Shown here: in pieces, positions 17,747 to 25,464 of the stretch
How positions within the stretch are numbered: position 1 is the first letter of the stretch
Layout of the letters: every line of letters starts with the position of its first letter
From: Planctomycetota bacterium
GTDB lineage: Bacteria > Planctomycetota > Planctomycetia > Pirellulales > PLA5
NCBI GenBank assembly: GCA_003576845.1
Contig: QEVJ01000077.1
Span: 1-48,948, forward strand
Length of the DNA: 48,948 nt
Direction of reading: 5' to 3'
Translations under genes and position numbers: made by a program
The notes under the pieces: model-generated
What the model was told of the DNA's origin: nothing
Databases searched by the model: none
Seen by the model: the letters and a program-made list of their open reading frames with translations, nothing else

Positions 17747-19456
17747 TCAATCCCCTTTCGGCTTGTCGGCCGCGGCATCGCCGCCGGGCGGCGTTGCGGC
17801 GTCGTCCGCGTCCGGCACTTTGGCGGGGCTGGCATCGCCGGCCGGCGGAGAGGCGGCGGCTTCGCCCTGGGGTTTGAGTTGCGACTCGAACCACTGGTGC
17901 TCGGGCCGGGCGAGGATGTCGTCGATCACCTTGCGGACCGCCGTCGCCGCGTCGCCTTTCCCGTCTTTTTCCGCGTGCTCGGCCAGTTCGCGGGCCTGCG
18001 GGATCAACTGCATGTAGAACCGCTCGGCGACTTCGTACATGCCGTGCCAGTGGGCGTAGTCCGGCGCCATCATCGATGCGCCGTGGCGGGCGCGGCGGCC
18101 TTCGTGATGCCAGAGGTAGAACCACGTCCATTCGATCTCCTCGTCGAACTCCTGCGGCGTGATGAGCTTCGCGTCGCGGAGGGCGCTGATGATCTTCGTG
18201 CCCGGCTTGGCGAACTTTTCGTTGTAGTTCACCACGAAGTCGTCGTATTGCTTGTAGAACGCATCGACGTAGGGTTCGGTGTGGCAATGCGTGCACACCT
18301 GCCGCATGGCGAGCCGCTTTTCTTGCCACGTGCTCTTGATGAGCGCCGCGCGCTTCGACGGGTCGGCTTCCTTGACGACCGCGTGATTGGCGTCGGTATC
18401 CATCAGCAAACTGATCGGCGGGCGGTTGGTCCAACTGATCCGCTCGCCGGGATCGTGCGTGACGCGGCCGTTATTGCGCGAATGGCCCGACATGTGGCAC
18501 GTGGCGCAAGTCGGGGCTTGCGAATAGTCTTTGCCGAGAATCCACGTTTCGCCGTCGAGGTTCATCTTGGCGTGCAGGTCGCGATAGGCGACGCCGTGTT
18601 TCGATTCTTCGTAGATTTCCTTCTGCGGATGGTCGGGACCCAGGTGGCACTTGCCGCAGTTCTCCGGCTGGCGGGCTCGGCGGGGAGAGAAATCGTGCCG
18701 CGAGTGGCACGCCGAACACGATCCGCGCGAGCCGTCGAGATTCAAGCGGCCGATGCCCGTGTTCGGCCAGGTGGTCGAGTGCAACACGGGCTTGAGATTC
18801 GCGTCGCGCTTGATGTTGGACACGGCCGCGACGTTGGTCGGCTTGCCTTTGTCGTCGGGCTTGAGGTCGTCGAGCGTAATCAGCTTGCCGTCCTTGCCTT
18901 CAAGGGCGATTTTGCTGCCGTGGCATTGCTTGCAGCCCGTCTCGGCGCTGGCCATGCCGTTGACCATTTTGATGTCGTCGCGGCCGGGCGTCGGCGAATG
19001 AGGATTGAACGGCGCGCGGTGTCCTTCGACCGTTTCGGCGAGCAGGTTGTCGAGCGAGGCGAGAATGTTGCCGCCTTTGGCGTGGTGGCTGTTGGCGAAT
19101 TCCTCGGCTTCCTTCGGGTGACACTTCGAGCAGTCGCGAGGCGTGACGATCGTGGCGATCGTGTAGTCGTAGTGATTGAAGGCGTCCGCGTCGTTGGTCT
19201 CGGCCTGGTGGCATTCGACGCAACCGACGCCTTTTTCGGCGTGCGTGCTGCCGACCCAGTGGTCGATGATCCCCGGCGTCGTGTTCTTGTGACACTCGTA
19301 ACAGCGTTCGGACGACAACGGCACGGAAACGGGCCTTACGGCCAGTCCGGCCTCCTGCCGCTTGCGCGCGACTTCCGTGTATTGCACGAAGATCAGCGAC
19401 ACGAGGAACGCGAGTCCCAAGACCGCGATGATGGCTTGTTTGGCTTTGAGAGACAT
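17747..19456 (-). CDS. hao: Membrane-anchored octaheme cytochrome c, HAO-like
   Basis: A 569-residue multiheme cytochrome. It has exactly eight CXXCH heme sites at residues 52, 79, 109, 175, 247, 267, 317 and 388. The sequence around LWHHEGRRARHGASMMAPDY and HWHGMYEVAERF matches hydroxylamine oxidoreductase-like proteins. Residues 8-25 form an N-terminal membrane anchor (AIIAVLGLAFLVSLIFVQ) that also exports it. HAO oxidises hydroxylamine to NO or nitrite; other family members reduce nitrite or hydroxylamine. Which direction applies depends on a cross-linking tyrosine; Tyr467 in APDYAHWHG is a candidate that needs alignment. The C-terminal 50 residues are Pro/Ala/Asp-rich. It is the last gene after Rieske, cytochrome b and globin. 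Confidence 0.92.
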   Translation of the reverse strand: MSLKAKQAIIAVLGLAFLVSLIFVQYTEVARKRQEAGLAVRPVSVPLSSERCYECHKNTTPGIIDHWVGSTHAEKGVGCVECHQAETNDADAFNHYDYTIATIVTPRDCSKCHPKEAEEFANSHHAKGGNILASLDNLLAETVEGHRAPFNPHSPTPGRDDIKMVNGMASAETGCKQCHGSKIALEGKDGKLITLDDLKPDDKGKPTNVAAVSNIKRDANLKPVLHSTTWPNTGIGRLNLDGSRGSCSACHSRHDFSPRRARQPENCGKCHLGPDHPQKEIYEESKHGVAYRDLHAKMNLDGETWILGKDYSQAPTCATCHMSGHSRNNGRVTHDPGERISWTNRPPISLLMDTDANHAVVKEADPSKRAALIKSTWQEKRLAMRQVCTHCHTEPYVDAFYKQYDDFVVNYNEKFAKPGTKIISALRDAKLITPQEFDEEIEWTWFYLWHHEGRRARHGASMMAPDYAHWHGMYEVAERFYMQLIPQARELAEHAEKDGKGDAATAVRKVIDDILARPEHQWFESQLKPQGEAAASPPAGDASPAKVPDADDAATPPGGDAAADKPKGD

Positions 19457-19561
19457 GATCGAGGGTTGCGGGTCGGGGATCAGGGGTCGGGAGGTTTGAG
19501 GTTAGAGATCGGAGGTTGGAGAATCGCCCGTCCTAACCTCTAATCTCTAACCTCCAACCTC
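19457..19561. repeat. Dispersed repeat right of the octaheme gene
   Basis: A GGGTCGGGGATCAGGGGTCG stretch is followed by GAGGTTAGAGATCGGAGGTT and its near complement CTAACCTCTAATCTCTAACC. A similar element in the same order lies at 19970-20076, so the globin gene is framed by two direct copies. Confidence 0.8.
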
Positions 19562-19969
19562 TCATTTCATCACGTGTTTGTCGTAGCCTTCGAGCATGGC
19601 TTGCGAGGTCTTGTCGATGGCAGCGTGCCACTGGGCAGCGAGTTCCTTGGTCCAATCGTCGCCGTGGAACAAGGACAGCGTTTCGAGCAAGGTGTCGCGA
19701 AATTGCGGATACGTCGACGCGGGAATGCCGCGTTCGCCGTGCCGCGCGCCGAGATGCTGTAAGTAATGGTGCGTCGCCGGGTACGATCTGGTGTAATACT
19801 GCTCGATCACGACGAGCGCCATCGTCAGCAGCACGCCTTGCCGCACGAGATTCACGCCCGCGAAATACCGCTGCACCTCAGGGTATCGGCGGAAGAATAC
19901 GTCGTAAAACGTGTTGCCGAGCAACTCGCGCGACTGGAGGACCTGGTCGACGCTTTGGGTGATGGTCAT
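19562..19969 (-). CDS. Single-domain bacterial globin (flavohemoglobin-type heme domain)
   Basis: A 135-residue heme protein without a reductase domain. Compared with E. coli Hmp, Tyr22 in FYDVFF fits the B10 tyrosine, Gln44 is near the E7 place, and His77 in RHGERGIPASTYPQFRDTLL fits the proximal heme ligand (FYDRMF and KHTSFQI.. in Hmp). Globins of this type bind O2 and NO and can detoxify NO. Its position between cytochrome b and an HAO-like octaheme cytochrome suggests that it handles NO made or used by that enzyme (inference). Confidence 0.88.
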   Translation of the reverse strand: MTITQSVDQVLQSRELLGNTFYDVFFRRYPEVQRYFAGVNLVRQGVLLTMALVVIEQYYTRSYPATHHYLQHLGARHGERGIPASTYPQFRDTLLETLSLFHGDDWTKELAAQWHAAIDKTSQAMLEGYDKHVMK

Positions 19970-20076
19970 GGGACGCGGGGGTCAGGATTCGGGATTCGGG
20001 ATTCGGGGAGGCAAAGTCGGAGATTCGCGCACGTGTCATGCACTAACCTCTAACCTCCAACCTCTAACCTCTCTTC
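19970..20076. repeat. Dispersed repeat left of the globin gene start
   Basis: GGGGTCAGGATTCGGGATTC and more GGATTCGGGG units are followed by CTAACCTCTAACCTCCAACC and ACCTCTAACCTCTC. It lies between cytochrome b and globin and has the same order and orientation as 19457-19561. Confidence 0.8.
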
Positions 20077-21123
20077 TCAGTGTTCCAAGACGGCTTCCAC
20101 GACAGTCAAGCCGATGAGCAACATCGTAGCCACGATGCCGACGTAGACGCTGGCGTCGCGGTTTTTCGTGATGCGGACGAGCAACGAGTCGATCCACGGC
20201 CAGACGAACATCGCCGCGACGATGAAGCCCGTGCTGAGCACGGCAAACGTCAGCGAAAACATCTTCAGCCAGCGGAACGACACGTAGAAGAACCATTCCG
20301 GCTTGATGACTTCGGGCGTCGTTTGCGGATCGGCCTTGGGACCAAGCTCCGCGGGCAAAATCGTGGCCAGCGCGCTGAGCAACACCATCAACACCAGGCC
20401 AACGATGATCTCCGTATACAAATGGTCGGGAAAGAAATTGAAGTGGGTCGGTTTGTCGACCGGATCGTCGGCCGATCGTAGTTCCGTGACGCCGTGCAGC
20501 CGAATCAGCGAAATGTGCACGACCAGCAGCAAGATCATCGCCGCCGGCAGGATCGCCGCGTGGACAATATAGAACCGCGACAGCGTGTGCTCGTTATACG
20601 TTACGCCGCCCAAAAGCATTTCCTTGGCGATCGGTCCGACGACGGGCACGGCGTCGGATAAGTTTGAGGCCACGGTCGCGCCCCAATAGCTGAGCTGCTC
20701 GAAGACGAGGCTGTAGCCCGTAAAACCGGTCAAGAGCGACGCCATCAACAGGCACATGCCGATGAGCCAATTGACCTCGCGCGGACGGCGATAGGCGGCG
20801 GTGAAGTAGACCCGCATCTGGTGCAAGATCACGGCGGCGATCATGAACGTGGCGGCCCATTTGTGCAGGCTGCGGAAGTACCAGCCGTAGTTTACTTCTT
20901 CGGTGATGTAGCGGATCGACTCGTAAGCCGACGCCGGCGTGGCTTGATAGTAAAACGCCAGCAAGATGCCGGTGACGATCTGGACGAGAAACAGATACGC
21001 CGGCGTTCCGCCCAGGCAGAACCACCACCGCTTGAGGTGATTCGGCACCGGCTCGTTGGTCAGTTCGCGCAATTGCTCGCCGCTGACCGGGATGCGTTCG
21101 ACAATCCAAGCTTGCACGCTCAT
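20077..21123 (-). CDS. Cytochrome b of a bc/b6f-type complex
   Basis: A 348-residue integral membrane protein that oxidises quinol in a bc-type complex. The heme ligands are His87 and His101 (HKWAATFMIAAVILH) and His188 and His203; the second pair has 14 residues between, as in cytochrome b6. The C-terminal part has subunit-IV-like helices and a quinol-site PEWF at 275-278 in place of PEWY. About eight membrane helices are visible. ATG 21123 overlaps the Rieske stop (ATGA), so the two are translated together. No cytochrome c1 or f gene follows; a globin and an octaheme cytochrome do. Confidence 0.95.
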   Translation of the reverse strand: MSVQAWIVERIPVSGEQLRELTNEPVPNHLKRWWFCLGGTPAYLFLVQIVTGILLAFYYQATPASAYESIRYITEEVNYGWYFRSLHKWAATFMIAAVILHQMRVYFTAAYRRPREVNWLIGMCLLMASLLTGFTGYSLVFEQLSYWGATVASNLSDAVPVVGPIAKEMLLGGVTYNEHTLSRFYIVHAAILPAAMILLLVVHISLIRLHGVTELRSADDPVDKPTHFNFFPDHLYTEIIVGLVLMVLLSALATILPAELGPKADPQTTPEVIKPEWFFYVSFRWLKMFSLTFAVLSTGFIVAAMFVWPWIDSLLVRITKNRDASVYVGIVATMLLIGLTVVEAVLEH

Positions 21124-21713
21124 GCGCGGCCTCCTTGTCCACGATCCCGGTATTCGGCGCCTCCTTGCATGGCGGAACGGCTGCGGCACTGGGCGATACT
21201 CGGACCGGAATCCCGATCGGCCGAATTGCCGACGACTTCGAGCGGAAACTTTTTGAGGCTTTGATTGGCGGCGGCGGGTGGACCCATGAATGCTCTGCCC
21301 GTCGCATCGAACGCGCCGTTGTGGCAGGGGCAGAAGAACCGCGAGTTTTGCGGCTCCCAATGAACGCTGCATCCCAAGTGTGGACAGACGTTCGACAGCG
21401 CGACGAAATCTTCGGCCGCGTTGCCGTCGCCTTGGCGGGCAATCACCACCCGCGCGCCGCCGGGAGATTGATAGATGAGCGATTTCTCGCGGGTGATCTC
21501 GTCGACCAGCCCGGCGAATTGCCAGGCGTTCGTGTGGTCCTCGGCGGGATAGAGGTAGCGGCCGGCCATGAAGGCCAGCGTGCCGTAGCTGGCGACGAGA
21601 CCGCCGGCCATGGCGACGGTGGACGCGGCGCCGAGAAAGTCGCGGCGCGAAGCCTCGCCCTCGCCTTCCGCCCGAGTGGTTGGCGTTCGATCTGCGTGGC
21701 CCGTGTCGCTCAT
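21120..21713 (-). CDS. Rieske iron-sulfur protein
   Basis: A 197-residue protein with a twin-arginine type start (SRRDFLGAAS, residues 22-31) and a membrane anchor at about 30-55. The [2Fe-2S] cluster ligands are C110, H112, C128 and H131 in CPHLGC and CPCH, with C115 and C130 able to form the usual disulfide. It passes electrons from quinol at cytochrome b to a c-type cytochrome. Its stop overlaps the start of cytochrome b. It is the first gene of the operon that ends with the octaheme cytochrome. Confidence 0.95.
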   Translation of the reverse strand: MSDTGHADRTPTTRAEGEGEASRRDFLGAASTVAMAGGLVASYGTLAFMAGRYLYPAEDHTNAWQFAGLVDEITREKSLIYQSPGGARVVIARQGDGNAAEDFVALSNVCPHLGCSVHWEPQNSRFFCPCHNGAFDATGRAFMGPPAAANQSLKKFPLEVVGNSADRDSGPSIAQCRSRSAMQGGAEYRDRGQGGRA

Positions 21714-21987
21714 GGACGGTCGCCTGCTGCTGCGCTCAGTTTGCGACGAGAGTTTGTCGAAGTGATGAACGCAAGGTTTACCGTCTCGCGCGGCGGCTGG
21801 CAAGTCTTTCTGCTACCCCTTGCCGGCGGCCTTTGGGGACATCGCCCATTACAGACCGGCCGTACGCACGCATCCGCCACGACAACAACGAAGGGCCCGC
21901 GGCACAGTCCGCTGCAACCTGCCCGTTGCCGCTGGTCGTGCGCCGTTGGCCCTTTGTTGCGAACAAGCTATCGCGGTTAATTGCAGG

Positions 21988-22428
21988 TTACTTGGCGACG
22001 GCCGCGTGCTCGGGTTGTTTGACCGTGAGCACGGCGCATTTCGCCCGACGAACGACGGCTTCGGCGACGCTTCCCATGAGCAGGCGCGCGACGCCGGTTC
22101 GTCCGTGGCTGCCGATGACGATCAGGTCGACGTCGTTTTCCTCGGCGAGCTCGACGATTTCATGTGCGGGTTCGCCCACCACGATTCGCCGCTCGACCGG
22201 GATACCAGCATCTTTGCCGACGAGGTTGGCGAGCATGCTGCTCAATTCCTCGACGGTTTCGAGCGGACCGACATAGGTTTCGCCGCCGCCGAAGGCCATC
22301 GGCGGTTCTTGCACGTGGACGAGCATCAACGTGGCGTTGCTCTCGCGAGCCAAGGAAACGGCCATTGCCAAGGCTGCTTCGCTGGACGGCGAGAAGTCCG
22401 TCGCAAACAGGATTTTTTTCGTCTTCAT
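21988..22428 (-). CDS. Universal stress protein (UspA family)
   Basis: A 146-residue protein. It starts KKILFATDFSPSSEAAL and has the ATP-binding motif GSHGRTGVARLLMGSVAEAV (G106, G109, G119, S120), the G-2x-G-9x-G-S pattern of ATP-binding UspA proteins. AGGTG is placed six bases before the ATG. A sigma-54-like promoter lies 76 bases upstream (22504-22519). The Rieske gene follows 274 bases downstream on the same strand, so read-through into that operon is possible but not shown. Confidence 0.95.
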   Translation of the reverse strand: MKTKKILFATDFSPSSEAALAMAVSLARESNATLMLVHVQEPPMAFGGGETYVGPLETVEELSSMLANLVGKDAGIPVERRIVVGEPAHEIVELAEENDVDLIVIGSHGRTGVARLLMGSVAEAVVRRAKCAVLTVKQPEHAAVAK

Positions 22429-22794
22429 GGCAACACCTCGCTTTCTTGACTGGCTGCCCCGACGTAGTTCGGCGCTGCGAGCGCCCTCGGCAACGAACGA
22501 GGGTGCAAATGAAGTGCCGTAACGCGTCGCATCGCCGCCGGCGTTGGTGCTGCGAGCGCGACCGTGAGGATTTGCCGCAAAACGCGACGGATCGGCGGGT
22601 GTGCGAATCGTGCCTGAAGTTACGGTTTCGTCGTGACGAGGGTGTCCGCCAGTGGGCGAAACCGCGCGCTGCGTGCGATTCGCGCGTTCTCTTGCCTGAT
22701 TCTGCCCGTTTTGCTATCGTTTGCCGCCCCCGAACGGGGAGCGCGGATGATTGGGGCCGAAGGTCGAAAGGCGCACGAAGCGGGGCGGTTCGCG
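22429..22794. other. Divergent region between usp and the DUF481 gene
   Basis: 366 bases with two short frames that lack features of real genes. It holds the candidate sigma-54 promoter of the stress protein gene. No clear promoter for the DUF481 gene was recognised. Confidence 0.5.
22504..22519 (-). promoter_or_regulatory. Candidate sigma-54 (-24/-12) promoter for the universal stress protein
   Basis: The minus strand reads CGGCACTTCATTTGCA. GG and GC are exactly 12 bases apart, and GGCAC and TTGCA match the consensus. The transcription start would be around 22490, leaving a leader of about 60 bases. Confidence 0.6.
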
Positions 22795-23778
22795 ATGCAA
22801 CGCAATCTAACGAAATCGTGGCGGCTGGCGGTGCGCTCGCTTGCCCACGTCGTTCTCGCGGCATGGGCGACGACCACATCGGCTCAGGCGGTCTCGGAAT
22901 TCGGCGCGCCGAGCATCATTCCGCCCAACGGAAGATTGCCGCCGGTCGAGATGCCCTATGTCGCGTTGGAGACGCCGCAAGCGGCTACGCTTCCGCCCGA
23001 CACGGTTCCCGCGGGACCACCGACGTCGCCCGCTGCCGACAACGACGAGTCCGAATTGACGACCGACCCCGAAGCGATCGAGATTCAGCCGCTCTCGGCG
23101 TGGTATCAGCCCAAGTATTGGCTCGGCCCGACGTGGACCGGCAGCATCGACCTGGGCATGAACGGCTCCGAGGGCAACGCGCAGGCATTCTCGTTTCGTG
23201 CGGGCGCCAACCTCAAGCGCGAAACCAAGCTCTACACGCTCACGCTCGAAGCCTCGCACGCTCACACCACGGCCGACTCGCTCGAAACGCAGAGCAACGC
23301 GCTCGGCAAGATCAAGCTCGACCGTAATCTCGGCGAATCGCCGTGGACGCTGTTCGCCTCGGGCACGGCGGAGTACGACGAGTTCAAGGCGTTCGACCTG
23401 CGGCTCGCGGCCCATGCCGGCGTCGGCTACAAGCTCATCAAGACCGAAGCCACGACGCTCATCGGCCGGCTCGGCTCCGGCGTGTCGCACGAAATCGGCG
23501 GCCCGGACGAAAGCTACGTCCCGGAAGCCCTGCTCGGCCTCGACTTCGAGCACCAGATCACGGCCAAGCAAAAGCTCGTCATCAAGAGCGAGTATCTGCC
23601 CGAGTGGGGCGAGTTCGAGAACTACCGTCTCGTGACCGACGCGAGTTGGGAGTGCCTCTTGGACGAAGCCAGCAACCTGAGCCTAAAGATCGGCGCGATC
23701 GATCGCTACGACAGCACCCCGAACGGGCTGAAGGCGAACGATATGGATTATTTGTTGTTGTTGATGTGGAAGCTGTGA
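22795..23778 (+). CDS. DUF481 outer-membrane beta-barrel protein
   Basis: A 327-residue secreted protein. ATG 22795 gives a signal peptide (SWRLAVRSLAHVVLAAWA, cleavage near TSAQA); the open frame goes farther upstream to 22633, so the start is not certain. Residues 120-327 are alternating strands (TWTGSIDLGMNGSEGNAQA, KLYTLTLEASHAHTTAD) ending in the aromatic residue pattern MDYLLLLMWKL, as in DUF481/YdiY-like outer-membrane barrels. Function unknown, probably an outer-membrane protein that may be salt- or acid-stress induced in other bacteria. Confidence 0.8.
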   Translation: MQRNLTKSWRLAVRSLAHVVLAAWATTTSAQAVSEFGAPSIIPPNGRLPPVEMPYVALETPQAATLPPDTVPAGPPTSPAADNDESELTTDPEAIEIQPLSAWYQPKYWLGPTWTGSIDLGMNGSEGNAQAFSFRAGANLKRETKLYTLTLEASHAHTTADSLETQSNALGKIKLDRNLGESPWTLFASGTAEYDEFKAFDLRLAAHAGVGYKLIKTEATTLIGRLGSGVSHEIGGPDESYVPEALLGLDFEHQITAKQKLVIKSEYLPEWGEFENYRLVTDASWECLLDEASNLSLKIGAIDRYDSTPNGLKANDMDYLLLLMWKL

Positions 23779-23828
23779 GAGGGGCGCGGAACTCGGGATT
23801 CAGGATTCGGGTGAATGCTCCGACGTCT
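23779..23828. repeat. Short GGATTCGGG-family remnant
   Basis: Contains ACTCGGGATTCAGGATTCGG between two converging genes; shorter than other copies. Confidence 0.65.
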
Positions 23829-23834
23829 AATCTT

Positions 23835-25187
23835 TCACCCAAGCACTTCGGCGATCGACTCGCCGAGGATCTCGATCATCCGGTCGATCTGCCGTTCTTC
23901 CACCTTGTAGCACGGGGCGATATTGTAGACGTCGCCGCGCATGCGGGTGAACATGCCCCTGCGCTGTGTGGCTTCGTGGATTCGCGGGCCGATGCGCTCT
24001 TCCGGCGGGAACTCGGCTTTGGTTTCGCGGTCGGCGACGATTTCCACCGCCGTCATCAGACCGAGGCCGCGAACTTCGCCGACGTTCTTGTGCGACGCGA
24101 GCGTGGCGGCCTGGCGATTGAGATAACGGCCCAATTCGCCCGCCCGCTCGACGAGTCCTTCGCGCTCGAGGATGTCGAGATTGGCAAGCGCGACCGCGCA
24201 GCCGACCGGATGGGCCGAATACGTGTGGGCGTGCATCCATGCGCGGCTCGTGTTCGGCTCGTCAATGGCCGCGGCGATGCGATCGCTCACGCCCAGCCCG
24301 CCGAGCGGGAAGTAGCCGCTCGTGATGCCCTTGGCGAACGTAACGAGGTCCGGCTCGATACCGTAGCGTGAAAGGGCGAACCAATCGCCCGTGCGGCCGA
24401 AGCCCGTGATGACCTCGTCGGCGATGAGCAGCACGTTGTGGCGATCGCAGATTTCGCGAATCCGCGGCCAGTAGTCGTCGGGCGGCACGATGACGCCGGC
24501 GACGCACTGAATCGGCTCGCCCAAGAACGCGGCGACGGAATCCGGCCCTTCGCGGACGATGGCTTCTTCGAGCAAGTCGGCGGCGAGCTGGCCGGGCGTG
24601 CGCGGGTCGTTGGCGGCGGTGATCGGCAGCACGAAGCGGTAGGGATAAGGGCTTTCGATATGCAAAAAGCCCGGCACGCGCGGTTCGAACCACGGCCAGT
24701 ACGACGGCAAGCCCGTGGCGGACATCGCGGCGAGCGTCGTGCCGTGGTAACCCCAGGTGCGGCCGATGATTTTCGTTTTGTCGAGCATGCCGGCGACCTT
24801 CCAGAAGAATCGGGCCGTTTTAAAGGCGGCTTCGTTGGCCTCGGCCCCGCCGCAGGTGAAGAAGAAGCGATTGATGCTCGGGTAGAAGATCGCGGACAGC
24901 TTTTCGGCCAATTCGATGGCGGGGCGGTTCGTGCTGCCGGCATAGCACGTGGCGTAGGCGAGGGCGTTCATTTGTCGTGACGCGGCGGCGGCAAGCTCGG
25001 AACGCCCGTGGCCCACGACGACGTTCCACAATCCGGCCAGGGCGTCAAAGAATTCGCGGCCGTTTTCGTCGTAGAGCATCGCCCCGCGCCCGCCGGTCCA
25101 GATGTGGGCCTGGTCGCAGGTCGGCGCGTGGTGCAGCGAATGGACGACGTGGCGGCGGTCGGTGGTAAGCAAAGACTTGTCGGGCAT
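23835..25187 (-). CDS. Class III PLP-dependent aminotransferase
   Basis: A 450-residue aminotransferase. The PLP-binding lysine is K286 in TFAKGITSGYFPLGG, the cofactor Asp is D257 in LLIADEVITGFGRTG, and SATGLPSY, CGGAEANEAA (112-121) and YHGTTLAAMS are family motifs. Such enzymes transfer amino groups from omega-amino acids or polyamines (beta-alanine, putrescine, GABA) to pyruvate or 2-oxoglutarate. The closest pattern is omega-amino acid:pyruvate aminotransferase, but the substrate cannot be told from sequence alone. It stands alone between a converging DUF481 gene and a diverging ABC exporter. Confidence 0.9.
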   Translation of the reverse strand: MPDKSLLTTDRRHVVHSLHHAPTCDQAHIWTGGRGAMLYDENGREFFDALAGLWNVVVGHGRSELAAAASRQMNALAYATCYAGSTNRPAIELAEKLSAIFYPSINRFFFTCGGAEANEAAFKTARFFWKVAGMLDKTKIIGRTWGYHGTTLAAMSATGLPSYWPWFEPRVPGFLHIESPYPYRFVLPITAANDPRTPGQLAADLLEEAIVREGPDSVAAFLGEPIQCVAGVIVPPDDYWPRIREICDRHNVLLIADEVITGFGRTGDWFALSRYGIEPDLVTFAKGITSGYFPLGGLGVSDRIAAAIDEPNTSRAWMHAHTYSAHPVGCAVALANLDILEREGLVERAGELGRYLNRQAATLASHKNVGEVRGLGLMTAVEIVADRETKAEFPPEERIGPRIHEATQRRGMFTRMRGDVYNIAPCYKVEERQIDRMIEILGESIAEVLG

Positions 25188-25208
25188 TTGGGCAAATCTC
25201 GTATCGAA

Positions 25209-25317
25209 TGTAGGACGGAATTGCCATCCGTCCGCGACAAGAGTCGTACGCGTCGGACGAACAACGAATGGCGAATGTCGCTTCGCCCGGCGGGACGGAT
25301 TGCAAATCCGTCCTACA
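25209..25317. repeat. Imperfect inverted repeat (TGTAGGACGGA type)
   Basis: The left arm 25209-25233 (TGTAGGACGGAATTGCCATC..) and the right arm 25292-25317 (..GCAAATCCGTCCTACA) are complements with two mismatches. Each arm is also a small hairpin (GGACGGA / TCCGTCC). The ends are the same TGTAGGA / TCCTACA as in 17176-17246. It lies in the promoter region between two diverging genes. Confidence 0.85.
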
Positions 25318-25464
25318 GCGAGTTTACCCGCGAATCCGCGTGAAACTAAGCGGGCCTACGCCGGGTAACGCACGCCGGGCGGTTGTGCGGGGGGCACGAA
25401 TCGGTCACGATAGGCGTCGCGAGCGTGGCATCGGAAACGGTGATAACGGGCGAGGAGCGGAAGC

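Noticed and set aside
17528-19543. A 671-residue open frame on the plus strand over the octaheme cytochrome gene
   Set aside because: It is antisense to a gene with eight CXXCH motifs, is rich in Arg/Ala/Val, and has no domain; it reflects the GC-rich codon use of the true gene.
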